Shown here: positions 1-11,219 of the stretch, in pieces
Position numbering within the stretch: position 1 is the first letter of the stretch
Layout of the letters: each line of letters begins with the position of its first letter
NCBI GenBank assembly: GCA_946406115.1
Contig: OX291550.1
Location: 30,046,722 to 30,110,721 of the forward strand
Source of the DNA: Apoda limacodes
Taxonomy: Eukaryota; Arthropoda; Insecta; Lepidoptera; Limacodidae
Direction: 5' to 3'
DNA length: 64,000 nucleotides
Position numbers and translations under genes: made by a program
The notes under the pieces: generated by a model
Seen by the model: only the letters and a program-made list of their open reading frames with translations
What the model was told of the DNA's origin: nothing
Database searches by the model: none

Positions 1-420
1 TAACACCAGGGGTATCAATAGCGCGTTGCCGACCCTTTAAAAATCCAATGAATTGTTTCTTGAAGAACCCCAAACTGTAGTCCTTAGAGAAAACCTTGCA
101 GGGAGCTCATTCCACAGCCCAAACTTTCGCAGCAGCAAGTTTCTCTGAAACCGCACTGTACGCGACCGTTTTTAAAGCGTGAGAATGAATTCCCTTCCAA
201 AGGCGAGCAGTGCGATGGTCGAAAGTAGCCATGGACATCATTTCGAACAATTCCTTAGAACACATCCCATTGTACAAGCGGTAGAACACACACATAGGGA
301 GGCAAAGTCTCTCCTCAGACTTAAAAGTTCGATACGGCAAGTCAGTCTGGGATCGTCGACAATTCTCACAGCCCGTCGTTGAATCGAGTCAAAAGGGCCA
401 AGCTGGTATCCTGGTATGAA
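1..420 (-). mobile_element. Jockey-like LINE, 3' end of ORF2 (family J, truncated by window edge)
   Basis: Read on the minus strand, this encodes the C-terminal tail of a non-LTR retrotransposon reverse transcriptase. Its run of phrases (QRRAVRIVDDPRLTCRIE, then VFYRLYNGMCS, then FDHRTAR) recurs in four other copies in this window: 20216-21328, 46376-47470, 54114-55150, and a terminal scrap near 62.9 kb. Frames are broken across the piece, so it is not functional. The element's 3' end lies beyond the left edge of the window; the right end near 420 is a 5' truncation. The clade name Jockey is inferred from the protein style and was not checked against a repeat library. Confidence 0.8.
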
Positions 421-759
421 AACATGAGTAACATTTAATTTGATATCCATTAAAAAAATCACGCAACAAAATTTGGCAAAGGGATGCAAAAACATTTAAA
501 TCTAAAATATTGTATAAGGTAGTTGTCTAAGGTTTATTTTGATGTTTTTCATTTAACACATAGCCTAGTACATTTTCTTTTTTTATTTTTTACTTTCATA
601 TAAAAAAAAATTACAAGAAATTATAATTCTAGAAAAATAGTACAAAGGGCGTACGTAACTCTACCAGAGATTTCTTCCTGCAAACCCAGAGAAAGTATAA
701 ATTTACAAAAAAAAGGTGGCAAGGGCTTGTACAACAAAGTTTTATCTACAGAATACTAT

Positions 760-2040
760 TAATTAACAAATGAAAAATAACAATACAGTCGATGAACTAT
801 CTCTAAGCGTATACGAAAGAGAATTCCACAGAGTAGCTGCCTGAACAGAAAATTAATTATTAAAAAAGTCAGTAACGTTGCGTAGTACTTATAATGTGAA
901 TAAGTATGAATAATTGTGAAGTAACTGGTCTCCTCACAGGTTGATTTAAAGAAGTCATTTTGCACGTAAATATAAAAGACTACAAGGCTCATAGAGAATG
1001 TTATAACGAAAGAATAAAGTATGAGTATTCCGTCGGAAACGGATCGGGAGCCGCTTGAGTTCAGTTCTGAAATTGGAGATATGGTCATATTTACGTAAAC
1101 CGTATATAAAGCGAATGCATAGGTTTTGAAGACGCGCAAGTTTGTTTAATAGCTCCTCATTGGCGTCCAAGTAACCTACATAGGCGTAGTGTAGAAGAGG
1201 AAGTATTAGAGTTTGAGTTAGTGTAATTTTAGAAGAAATGGGGACAAAGTTCTCCAAATGCCTTAATGAGTGTAGAGTGAAATGCACTTTTTAGATGAAT
1301 CAGCTACATGTGCATTCCAAGATTTTTAGCAAATGAATTAGCCAATTTAAATATGTTTTGCATATATGATATTTATAAGATTGACAGCATTAGAGATATC
1401 AGAGACGTGACAGTGTCGGCAAAGCTGCGAATCATCAGCAAAAAGATGGTAGAGTGAAGAAGTAACAGAAGAGATGGAATTAATAAATATAGGAAATAGG
1501 AGAGGAGAAAGAACACCACCTTGAGTTACGCCAGCTGATAAGTCACACCAATCTGAAATAATTGACCGTTTCGTATACATTGCGAGCGTCCTCAAAAATA
1601 AAAATTGAACCAATTAATGGCAGAATCAGATACGTTGAGAGAAGCAAGTATGCCTGTTAAAATGTCATAGTTTACAGAGTTAAAGACACTACTAAAATCT
1701 AAAAGAACAAGAATTGCAAGTTGTTTATTCTCCATTGTAAGGCGAATATCAACCGTGATTTTGAGCAAAGCTGTCACGGTGCTATGTCTTTTACGAAAAC
1801 CAGATTGAAGACAATTAAAGAAATTATTTGTATTTAGATAAATGGTCAACTGGTCATTGACTATCATTTCTAGAATTTTGGATAAAATGGGTAAAATGGA
1901 AACCAGCCCAAAATCCGTGGAAGATTTGGGTAAAGGGATGCCTTTTTCCATATGGTAGGAAAGGTGCTTGATTCAAGCGAGTAATTAAATCTATATTTGA
2001 AACAGAAATTTTTATCACTCTAGCAAATTTATGTGTCATT
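760..2040 (-). mobile_element. Degenerate CR1/Jockey-type LINE reverse transcriptase (second family)
   Basis: Three minus-strand open stretches line up in order as one reverse transcriptase. At 1951-1592 lie the fingers and palm entry, with LPILSKILEMIV, SGFRKRHSTVTALL and LLDFSSVFNSV. At 1613-1347 are GVTQGGVLSPLLF and the catalytic FADDSQL. At 1287-955 is the thumb and C-terminal region (LPLLHYAYVGYLD, LARLQNLCIRFIYG). The stretches sit in different frames, so the copy is dead. The upstream piece 2039-1854 (TRLNQAPFLPYG) may be the preceding segment out of frame. It differs in sequence from family J and from the LINE at 6.2 kb. Confidence 0.8.
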
Positions 2041-2335
2041 TATACGTTTGCCAAGGGACGTCAAGTGCAAGAGTGTAGATGGGTAACTTGTGACTCGCCC
2101 AACACTCACCTTAGTAGTATAGCAGCGCTTGTCTTCACTTGGCAAAACACTGAACAAGCAACTTCGCAAGACTGTAAATCGTATATTTACATTTTAGGTT
2201 CTAGAAGAGGTCAAAGACAAAAAAGTGTGTCTTTGACCCACACTCACACTACGTCAACAATCAGCAACTGAACTACGCTTTGCTTTGTTAATTTACTATT
2301 TACAAATTATTGATTATACCTATAATCACATCCGC

Positions 2336-2402
2336 AGACGGACGGACAGCGGATTCTTAGTAATAGGGTCCCGTTTTTTATCCTTTAGGTACGGAACCCT
2401 AA
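2336..2402 (+). repeat. 3' tail of a SINE-like dispersed repeat (family S)
   Basis: A GACGGACGGACAGCGGA stretch followed by GGTACGGAACCCTAAA is the same tail as in the fuller copy at 18715-19050, and inverted at 21335-21612. Only the last ~65 bases are recognisable here. It is a common non-autonomous repeat type in Lepidoptera; its class is not certain from sequence alone. Confidence 0.65.
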
Positions 2403-2404
2403 AC

Positions 2405-2880
2405 AAATAGGTAAATAAAATTACATAAATTCGCTTTCAATGTTTATTTATATGTAGTACGTACCAATAGGTATTGGCAATACGAATTTGTCTATAAACG
2501 TACGTACCAATCACAAAGTTGTACTTATCTTGAATATTCTGTGTCATTCCACCTACGCCCGCTGCACCAGACATGCAACTCGTTGCAGTTTATTTTATTA
2601 TTATTTACTCCTTCCATGTGAAAGGAAGAATGAAGAGAAAATATTTAAAACGCTTCCATTGTAGAATGTAAAAAATAAATAAAAATGAACAATGATACCG
2701 GTTCCTACGGTAGCGGTAAGTAGGTAGTCATAACTCGAATTAATTTCTAGATTTACCTATCTTCAGTACTTTTCCCGTAGTAGGTGCCTATCTGCCGTAA
2801 AACGTTTCATATCAATGAATGCTTAGCTACTCTAAGTTGATTATTAGTTACATGTCAACAATATGAATAATGTGGACAAT
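2405..2880. other. No recognisable feature
   Basis: AT-rich sequence with no long reading frame and no repeat shared with the rest of the window that I could see. Confidence 0.5.
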
Positions 2881-2908
2881 AACAATTAAAGTGGAGAGAT
2901 ACGGACAG

Positions 2909-3044
2909 TAAAGTGAATAATGTGAGTTTTTCAAATGATTATGCAGTGAGCGACCTATACAGCCATGTACTGGGCAATGACAATCTGTGCGAGCCGGCCA
3001 TGGAGAGATCTGCCAGATCCAGTGTCGATGCCAACAGTGTCGAT
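2909..3044 (+). CDS. Possible orphan internal exon, product unknown
   Basis: An open plus-strand frame reads from a possible acceptor (ACGGACAG just before 2909) to a canonical donor GTGAGT at 3045. Its translation is non-repetitive and protein-like, with DYAVSDLYSHVLGNDNLCEP followed by a Ser/Arg-rich stretch. The frame stays open back to about 2883, but no ATG leads into it: the nearest ATG (2863) runs into a stop. I do not recognise the protein. No partner exon was found on this strand, so a chance ORF in a mildly GC-richer patch remains possible. Confidence 0.3.
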
Positions 3045-3350
3045 GTGAGTGAACCTGACTGCTCTTATCAACGATAGAATGGTGATCACTTTCGTATACA
3101 ATCATCAAGTGTATTATTAATTTGTAGAATACTTTTTTGTACAGCAAGTGATAATTTTGTTACAGATAGGTGAAATAACTGAATCTCTGGATACTGAATA
3201 TATGAGTATTTCGGCCATTTTGCACTATTGTAAATCTAAATATATATAATAATCATAATTATTAAATTATATAAGAACGGTGAGAAGACAAACTTGAGCT
3301 CAATTTTGATTCTGATTTGATGCAGTATAGTAATAACAAAAAACTATTTT

Positions 3351-3356
3351 TTTATT
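3351..3356 (-). terminator. Candidate polyadenylation signal of the gustatory receptor
   Basis: AATAAA on the minus strand lies about 95 bases past the TAA of the terminal receptor exon, a normal distance for a eukaryotic 3' UTR. The motif is frequent in AT-rich DNA, so the support is mostly positional. Confidence 0.35.
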
Positions 3357-3450
3357 CTTGCGTAACCAATTGCCTAGCTAGTGCGTAATTTTGTTATTGA
3401 GACAAATAAGTATAGATAGTAAACTACATGCGGTGATGTAATTGTAAAGT

Positions 3451-3641
3451 TTAGTCGAAGAGGTGTGTGAACTGAACGAGAAGCACCACGCAGGAGAGGG
3501 TGAAGCCGAGACAGGTGAAGACGAGCGGCACGCCGAGTGCGAGGCCCCCGCCCAGTAGCGTGTACCGGAACTTGTGTGCGGACAAGTACTGCACCGCAGC
3601 ATGAACAGCATCGCGCACTGTACGACGCGCGCCAAGCTCCG
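3451..3641 (-). CDS. Gustatory-receptor-like terminal exon (last membrane helix and C-terminus)
   Basis: Seven-helix gustatory receptors are ligand-gated channels of taste neurons. Their most conserved part is the last helix, ending in a TYxxxxxQF-like motif. This exon starts after TTGCAG at 3644-3642 with two bases (phase 1) and runs 62 codons to TAA at 3453-3451. It has an Arg-rich loop start (GARRTVRD), then a long hydrophobic helix (LALGVPLVFTCLG) ending TLSCVVLLVQF, close to the family motif with Ser-Cys replacing Tyr, then THLFD and stop. Wobble positions are strongly GC-rich, unlike the surroundings, as expected for selected coding DNA. It joins in phase to the exon at 14079-13920 (G+CG gives Ala). 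An unrelated membrane protein is the main alternative. Upstream exons of the gene are not identified. Confidence 0.65.
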
Positions 3642-3815
3642 CTGCAATCAGATTTTAACATGTATTGGAACACTTAGACCACACTTTGTATTGGCTAGGT
3701 GCTCGGAGAGAGGGTTCAGAAAAGAAACAAGGGTTCACAAGGACAAGTTTCAGTTATAATATACTCATTCAAGCTTACTCAACAAGTAATTTATAGATTA
3801 GTATTACTTAATCAC

Positions 3816-4232
3816 TTAAAATCGTAGCTCTAGCCATAAAATACAGTAAAATATATAAACTTTCCCTACTAAGCTAACAACAAAAATAGAAACCTGAGCC
3901 TTCCTGAACGAATGTGATAGGAGGTTTTGCAAAGGTTTATTATCTTTAGGAGCAGAAATGCAGTGGTACCGTTCTTCAGCCAAAGACCCGAATAATGGTA
4001 GAGTCTTGCACAATGTCCCTTTCACATAAAAGCTGCCATCAAACATCAGTGAAAAGTAGTATGCCAAGTATCGCGACTCCCCGGTGAGCTTCCTAGTGAA
4101 GTTCAAAGAGCCTACGGGTGGATACGTAGTGTGCAATGGTAAGTAGGGGTAAACACCGGCGACCCACCGAGTCAAGGTCCGTAAGCCCCTGTAAAGTGAA
4201 GTCAGCCCAATTTCAGAAGCATCGCAACGCAA
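3816..4232 (-). other. Open frame of ~138 codons, unassigned
   Basis: This long minus-strand frame has plausible protein composition in its middle (GSLNFTRKLTGESRYLAYYF, then KGTLCKTLPLFGSL). It contains a possible acceptor (CCCGTAG before position 4111) and a weak donor (CAG/GTTTCT near 3893). A splice from 13920 into this acceptor would also be in phase, but the exit would not fit the terminal receptor exon at its best acceptor. The direct 13920-3641 junction gives the usual gustatory-receptor loop length. It therefore looks like a repeat-derived or unrelated frame rather than part of the receptor. Product unknown. Confidence 0.3.
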
Positions 4233-4659
4233 GAGAGTGTGGTAAGCAGGTGATACGGCAAGGTCCGCTTTGGCTACAAACGCACCTGACGTCCTCCAGC
4301 AGTAAAGGGGTCGTCACTTTTGTTAAGTAGATGTTTTTGCAGTGGGAAAAACTCGACTGTGGAAACCCACAGTCTCCTTAGACTAGAAAACAATAAACAT
4401 ATGGTTACTTACAATATTAATGAAAACAACACTTTCACAACACACTTAAATATATAAAAGAATTTTTACCGAATGGGTTGTCTTACCTAGTAGATCTTAG
4501 TAGTATGCACCAAGGCATATGTGTAAGAAAATTGTAGATTAATATTTTCTATATTCGCCTATTCGGCAAGTAAGAAAACGTAAAGTAATGACTGGAGATA
4601 GATGTCATTAGACGATTCTTTTCTTAGGGTTCGTTATTTAAATGTATGACAACGACCAT

Positions 4660-4900
4660 GGCAGTATTCCAGAGTGTCGAGAAACTTTAAGGGTTTCTCG
4701 TATCACTGGTCCATCTTCCTGTACTGTTCGTATGCTTCTCCTTATGACGTGACATCGACGCACTGCTTAACAAACCGCACACAAGCAGAGTGTGTAAGTG
4801 TAGCAGCTTACTCCTCGATTTGGTACGACTTCAGCGCGCGGCGCCTAGACATGAGACGGCAGAACCAGTTTTACTATTATTTATATGCACGACATCTCTT
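4660..4900 (+). repeat. Dispersed repeat family D, copy 1
   Basis: The block around 4825-4880 (CAGCGCGCGGCGCCTAGACA followed by a GAGACGGCAGAACCAG core) recurs with about 80-85% identity, same orientation, at 11150-11210. More diverged similarity extends upstream (a GCACTGCTTAACA region). No coding content is evident. It is an unclassified interspersed repeat with a GC-rich right half in AT-rich surroundings. Confidence 0.5.
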
Positions 4901-4904
4901 CCTT

Positions 4905-6145
4905 ATTTTAATGAGAATAAAGTAACGTTTATTCAGTTAATTACTTTATTTGATCTTAATCAGTCGCTTTCACGTAACTTCGATCTTTAACAAAAATCAG
5001 CTTTATATTAATTATTCTTTAACAATCCAACAAAATTAAATTCTTCAGCAATCATCCAAAAAATAAATTTAAACTAATAAATTAATTTAATTCTTCCTTC
5101 GCTTTCCAAATTTTTATATATTGATTAGTATCTTGCTTCTCGTCCTTTACTTATTTCCAAGTAAATACATTTTACTTCTTTACTACCTTGATTATTACTA
5201 GCTTTACTCCTATTCGGTTATACTACTGGTTTCATTTATTCCTTCATTATCGTCCCTGATTATGTTCCATAATTTGCGCACTTGTGGTTTTTTTTAAAAC
5301 TCGATTATTTAAATAACTTAGTTCATCATCGCAGTAGGAAGAAAACAATTGCACAGAACCGCTAGTGGTCGTTCATATCGAGAGTCAAACCCATTACCTA
5401 TCGACTGACAAACTTCACAAACTAATGATGATTAGCAGTTATTATATGATATGTAATCGTATGAATAATATGAAAAATAAAAGTATGCCACTGAGCGAGT
5501 GTCATTATACATTTAGCAATAAAGTATCCATAACTTATTATAATTATCTCTGACTAAGCGGTTATATTTACTTCTTTACTCTGAATTTCTGTACTTTTCT
5601 CCTCTAATCCCTCTCCATGCCCTCTTTTCACTTTTCACTCTTCCTCTATCTTTTTCAGGTGTACGATGTTTTGTCTCAATCGTTGTCGTGTTACGTAGTT
5701 TTCTACCTCTACATCACGCGTGACATAAGATGACTTCACTGTGTGTGATGTGGGTTCAAAGATTGTACTAAGATTATTTTTCTTATTCTTATCTGTTTTG
5801 TCAATGATGACAGGTACAATTAAACCCTAAAGTAAAAGAACAAATTACTAACCTCAATAGTGATATTGTACCTGAATAGACCTCGTCTTATTGTCCTATA
5901 TCTTCAAAGGGAACTTAAGAGAGCCCTAAATTATAGCTTAAACTGATAGAGGATATGTAAGATAGCAGTTGACTTTGAAATTTTTTTTAGCAATATTCCT
6001 ATAAAAACAACTGAACATCTTAACTCAAGTGCAATTTAAGCAGAAAAATTTATAAAAACTAATGTTCCTGAATGTTAAGTTCCCTTTGTATTTAAAAACA
6101 TTAGTCCTACGGATATCATAAATACATTTAAAACATAAGAAATTA
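4905..6145. other. AT-rich spacer, possibly decayed LINE 5' sequence towards its right end
   Basis: No reading frame above ~60 codons stands out and no tandem repeat is seen. The last few hundred bases (about 5820-6145) lead without a visible boundary into the LINE that begins at 6150, and may be its eroded upstream ORF2. Confidence 0.4.
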
Positions 6146-6149
6146 AAAA

Positions 6150-7627
6150 CACCACAGACCTTTGGGGACTTTCTGTAAAAACTATAAACTCAATAATTCA
6201 TGTTATAGCACTACCCTTAGCCATAATTTTTAATAGTTGTGTTGATAGTGGTATGTTTCCTGATGAGATGAAACTAAGCAAAGTTATACCTCTTTTTAAA
6301 TCAGGTAGTTCAACAGACCCTAATAATTTTCGGCCTATTTCAATACTACCTGTACTCAGTAAAGTTTTTGAAAAAATTATACTTTGTCAAATGTTAAGCT
6401 ATTTCTGTATTAATGACCTACTTAGTAGTAAACAGTTTGGCTTTATGAAAGGCCGTTCCACCATCGATGCAGATGCACCATGGTTCTATTAAAAAATATA
6501 TATGTAACGCCTGGGAGGATTCGCATGATGCTCTTGGAATGTTTTGTGATTTATCTAAGGCATTTGACTGTGTCCAACATGAAAATCTCATCAGGAAGCT
6601 ACATCACTATGGTATTAGAGGCAAAGCTCTCGACCTTTTGACCTCCTGCACGAGTAGAAGAGTACAGAAAATAGATGTCAATGGTGAAATATCATCGGGA
6701 TCAGCAGTCACTATGGGAGTCCTTCAGGGCTCAATTTTAGGTCCTTTTCTATTTCTTATTTAGATTAACGATCTCCCATATCATGTTAAAAACCTTGACA
6801 TTGTCTTATTTGCTGATGACACCTCTTTACTTTTTAAAGTTAAGAGTCGACAGACATGTTATGATGAATTAAATAATGCCCTTTCTAAAATTGTTAATTG
6901 GTTTAACGTTAATAATTTGTTACTTAATGAAAAAAAAACCAAATGTGTTAAATTTACATTACGAAATGTTAGTCAGATATAGACATGTATTAATGTTAAT
7001 GGCGAGAAATTAGAACATGTTAATTCAACAGTCTTTCTGGGATAACGCTGGACTCAAAACTTTAATGGGGTCCTCATATTCATAACCTAGCCAAAAAACT
7101 TAGCTCTGCTGTGTATGCGATCAAGAAAATAAGACAATTGACCGATGTCGAAAAATAGTATATTTTAGCTATTTCCATAGTTTAATGACATATGGTATCC
7201 TATTGTGTGGTAGCGCTGCTGATGTAAATACAATATTTTTGTTACAAAAAAGGGCAATTCGTGCTATTTATAAATTAGGATCTAGGATATCTCTGAGGTA
7301 TAGGTTTAGGGAAGTAAATATTTTAACTTTAGCGTCTAGTAGTACATATATGAAAATCTTTTATATGAACATAAAAATATCAATAGTTTCAGCAAGAAAA
7401 GTGACGTTCACAAAGTAAATACTAAAAGTAAAAATAAGCTGTTGGTGCATTATACACGTCTACACAAAATAAATAACTCTTTTATGGGGCAATGTATACA
7501 CTTTTACAACAAAGTTCCCAATAATATTCAAAAGCTATCAATAAGTAAATTTAAATCTTTTATCAAACAAGTACTTTGTAAAAAAGCATACTTAACCGGA
7601 CACAGAATCTATTTGCAATTTGTGTAA
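6150..7627 (+). mobile_element. CR1/Jockey-type LINE reverse transcriptase pseudogene (family C)
   Basis: The reverse transcriptase reads through in order. First comes MKLSKVIPLFKSGSSTDPNN and FRPISILPVLSKVFEKII (6253-6465). A frameshift near 6470 follows, then MFCDLSKAFDCVQHENL, the box GVLQGSILGPFLF, an in-frame TAG at 6763, the catalytic LFADDTSLLFK (~6808), and C-terminal pieces at 7185-7420 (LLQKRAIRAIYKL) and 7442-7627 (NKVPNNIQKLS). Stops and frameshifts make it non-functional. A 210-base internal piece of the same family sits at 25015-25230. Confidence 0.88.
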
Positions 7628-8054
7628 ACAAAAATGACTTTGACGCGCGTCTTTCGCTTTGGTAGTCTATGCAACATATACATAAATGTGTATAATATTT
7701 CTCATCGTAAATTTGAAATTTTGTAAATTTAAGGTTTAATCAGTGTCGTGATTTGAAAACTAGTTAAAGAATGTGACAATAAAATAATCATGTAAGTATT
7801 TTAATGATTAATGATTAAATTACCAGAAAAAATTAACATTAAGTAAAGTTAGGTTATGTTTACAAGATTTGCATATAGATTTTGAGTCAGGTTTACAATA
7901 TATCGGACTATGTAATGATAAAAATCCTTGGGACTGAAGATGCTCAATTACAGGATGCATAGGTAAACCAAATTAAAATGGAAATAATATAAAATTGTAC
8001 AGCTTAAATTTTTTATTTAAAACATTGATTGTATATTAAGTTTTTATGATTTTT

Positions 8055-8215
8055 TAAAAAGAGTAACTATCGAGTTTCTTGCTGGATTCTTCTCGGTAGA
8101 AATGAACAACATTGTGAATCGGATTTCAAGAAATAATATTTCATAACTTTGACGATTCAAAAGTGATTGTAAAATCCTTATTTGAATAAAACATATTGAC
8201 TTTGACTTTAAGGTA
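8055..8215 (+). repeat. LINE 3' UTR tail with simple-repeat end
   Basis: GAGTTTCTTGCTGG, TTCTTCTCGGTAGAA and the AATAAAACATATTGACTTTG end are the typical 3' tail of lepidopteran CR1/Jockey-type LINEs. It lies ~430 bases downstream of the family C reverse transcriptase in the same orientation, and may be its 3' UTR. A related tail is at 23060-23112. Confidence 0.55.
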
Positions 8216-8595
8216 TGGACAAGATCTAACTTAAAGTATTATAATACAAATAGAAAAATACAACCTAATGTTGGCGTGGGATCCTTACTGTACAATTACA
8301 TATCACTTTTACTCTTAAAACCTTTTATATAATTAACAAAATACTTTTGAATACTATTGACAACCACAGAGTAGATTGTTGCCAAAAAAACAGAAAAGGT
8401 TGCGTTCGAAACCTAGGCGCGGCCCCGATAGCAACGGTACAAAACAATATCTCTTTCATACACTTTATCCTTAATTATCCTGAGCTACATTTTTTAGTGA
8501 TTTGGCCGAGAAGCTGGTCGTCTACATCTGAATAGTGGCATTTAGCAGCTAGTTGTCGTACATTGAGTTTTTCAAATTTCTCGTTTTCTTCCTGT

Positions 8596-8907
8596 TTATT
8601 TAATATTTAATATTTTTCTAAATGCATGTCTTTCACTTTTTTTTTTATTTAGTTTAGGTGCAAAATAATCGTCTAATTTATTGATTGGCGTTTTGAACAC
8701 ATCTGTGAGTTCATGTTGCGTCTGTATCCGGAATTTAAAAAAATATCTCTTGTAGTTCTGGCCCACCCCAATGTAAAAGTTTGCTCGCTTCTGGCTAGGT
8801 GTGGTTATATTTGTGGCTTGTAAATAAATGCTCCTTTTCCATGGCTTCCATCTTACGCAGATTGAAATCACCATCGCATCTCCTTCTCCTCCTCTTCTCC
8901 TTCGCAT
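8596..8907 (-). other. Unassigned open frame, ~103 codons
   Basis: This minus-strand frame has a Lys/Arg-rich composition and a middle segment QKRANFYIGVGQNYKRYFF. It could be a fragment of a transposon protein. No motif allows a name and no splice sites were recognised with confidence. Confidence 0.25.
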
Positions 8908-9001
8908 TTAAATTTTTCTAGTGTAAGATTGACCATTGTTACTTGTAAGTACACAAATGATGAAACGGGCATTACCTGTTTTCTATGACTTAGTTCTATC
9001 T

Positions 9002-9300
9002 TAAATCCAAAATTCCAATCACGAAACGGCTTTATCCCTTTCGTAACGTTTTGTATCGTTAAGTATACTAACGAATATATGTATTAATTGTACTTGCTTC
9101 CATCGTTAAATTAAAATACATCCAATCACGAAACGGCTTCATCCGATACCTAACTTTTGCATCGTTAAATATATTATCGTAATTTATATAGTTATTGTAC
9201 TTGCATATATCGTAAATCCAAAATACTTCCAATCATGAAATGGCTTCATCCGTTCCATAACTTTTTTACACTGTTAAGTATACTGTTGATCAATTGTTTT
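9002..9300. repeat. Diverged tandem repeat, 107 bp x ~3
   Basis: The anchor CCAATCACGAAACGGCTT occurs at 9015 and 9122, and as a diverged form at 9229: exact 107-base steps. Each is followed by a matching CATCGTTAA-like region and a TTGTACTTGC-like region. The three units are well diverged from one another, so the duplication is old. Confidence 0.75.
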
Positions 9301-10139
9301 TTTTTCTTCCCCTTTTTTTCAATGGTACATTAAGTTATTTATTTTTGTTTATTCTAATTCATAATTATATTTTAAAATAATTAATTTATACAATGATTTC
9401 AAAGATTTATTTATGTGAAGCATAAATGATATTAAGTATTAGATTTAATTATTTGCTAATTTAATTTTTCCCTATTCAAATTAGGATTTTTCTATGAGTT
9501 CCTCAGTAGTATAGTGGCGGAAAGAACTTGGTAGATAGTCCACTAGCTTTAGTAATGATTCTTTTAACATTTTTTCATCAATTCCCTTAACTTTTTAATA
9601 GCCCTACCTAGGTTATTAAAATACCTAACATAAGTTTAAGGGTTTAAACGTAGAAATAGGTACATATACTGTATTGCAAAACTCCTTTCAGAAGACAATT
9701 TGAAACTACTTATTCATTTTAATGCCTGGAAATGCTGAGAAAAACTTTCATACACTCCAAATGTGACTATACAAGGATGTATAAGTTGAAATATACAGTT
9801 CCTAAGTAGTTCTTAAAATGAGCATTTCCATGTACCAATTTATGGGTTGGCTATTCTGCTATTCTATGTATATTGCTCTTCAATGCACATAATAAGTATA
9901 TATGGGTATACTGAGTATTTATTGTGCCTTTCTAGTTCTATCCCCTCTATAAACCATGTAGTATAATAATATCAGCATTAAAGTAGAAATGAGCGGAGTG
10001 GCTCCTTTGGTGTGACACTTCAACAATATAATCGCAGCATTACTCCGAAAACTTCAATTAAGGATCCACTATTTGCGCTAATATCGTGTTTTGTTTTGTA
10101 GCAGAGATTTCGCGTGTTCAAAAGGTTAACCTAACAATA
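9301..10139. other. No recognisable feature
   Basis: AT-rich DNA with oligo-T runs near 9295-9320. No convincing frame, repeat or RNA gene is visible. Confidence 0.45.
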
Positions 10140-10200
10140 TTGTTCCATACAATAACCGCAATTCCAACCCGGGATCGAACCCGTTGCAGTGTCATTTTCT
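10140..10200 (-). repeat. tRNA-like B-box, probable SINE fragment
   Basis: On the minus strand, AACGGGTTCGATCCCGGGTT (10190-10171) matches the RNA polymerase III B-box and T-arm consensus. No matching A-box lies the usual ~50 bases upstream, so this is a scrap of a tRNA-derived SINE or tRNA pseudogene rather than a gene. Confidence 0.4.
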
Positions 10201-10280
10201 GTTACATTGATAAACACTTCTTTGTTCGATTTCATTAAAGTAATTTTATAGGTAGGTATAAAGTAACAAAACACACGATG

Positions 10281-10880
10281 TTATAACGGAACGAACGTAT
10301 CCGGTGGTCCGTCTCCGGTAAAGGACCCGATGATGTAGGAAACGGTGGAAGTTTCTAGGCATCCATTCTAAGGTCCATAACCGGTTTCGTGTTTTTTGAA
10401 TATCGAGATCAAAAGAGTCTCGATAGGTTTGGGTCACTGCGCACGCAAAAATAATTTATTTGATTTTGATTTAAAGTTGAAAACTTCTACTTCTTCGTAC
10501 TATTGAAAAAACTGGAGTGTTAATAGCACGACGTTTTTTTTTATGTCCTTCTTATATCTTCGGATATAACCACTTCTCTTACGTACGGCCTTACATTGTG
10601 CCTGCTACGAGCGGCATATCTTACATTACTCACTACACGTCGATAGGCCACTTAAATTCAGTCCCGTCCGCGTCTACTTACTACGGCGCCGGAGACCTGC
10701 GGGGTGACCTCGACGTGCAAGACCTCTAATCGGACTCTAGGCCGAAGAAACTTTATTTGTAATTCTATCTCTAATAAAGGCTAGAAAACTATAACACTTT
10801 GAACTCTGTGTAGGCAGGCTTGCGTTTTCTCAGTCTTTCTATTTAGTCAAGCAGTTCTATACTGTTGTTAAATAGATAGT
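10281..10880 (+). repeat. Dispersed repeat family M, copy 1
   Basis: Two modules recur in the same order and orientation at 52908-53740. Module 1 (10281-10380) begins TTATAACGGAACGA and holds a GTCTCCGGTAAA core. Module 2 (about 10600-10880) holds CCCGTCCGCGT, the GCGCCGGAGACCT-like core and a CTGTGTAGGCAGGCTT end. The spacing between modules differs between the copies (about 320 and 530 bases). It encodes no obvious protein. It is an unclassified interspersed element. Confidence 0.65.
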
Positions 10881-11034
10881 TTCTATATAGATATATTAAT
10901 GTTCTGTTATAACAGTGTCCTGTCCTGTTATAATGCAGGTAAATAATAGTAATGGTAAATTCATACATAAGTAAGTATTTAGATATTTTACCCTGCCGAT
11001 TTTATCCTAGGCAGTACCTACTCACAGACTCGTC

Positions 11035-11215
11035 GCCAAATGTACTGTTATATTGGCTCACTGCTTTACACACCGCGCGGACGTCCGTCTCACTCCGTAG
11101 CCGTAAGCAAGTGCGCAAGAAAGTGGCTGTAGCAGCCCACTCCCCGGTTCGTTATGACGTCAGCGCACGGCGCGTGGGCATGAGACGACAGAACCAGTTT
11201 TAATATTATTCACAT
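11035..11215 (+). repeat. Dispersed repeat family D, copy 2
   Basis: Partner of the block at 4660-4900. The GACGTCAGCGCACGGCGCG region and the GAGACGACAGAACCAGTTTTA end match copy 1 with scattered substitutions. The orientation is the same. Confidence 0.5.
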
Positions 11216-11219
11216 ACAC

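Noticed and set aside
3378..3673. Two long minus frames overlapping the receptor terminal exon
   Set aside because: Arg/Ser/Cys-rich shadows of the GC-rich exon; the third frame carries the hydrophobic receptor sequence, normal splice phase and stop.
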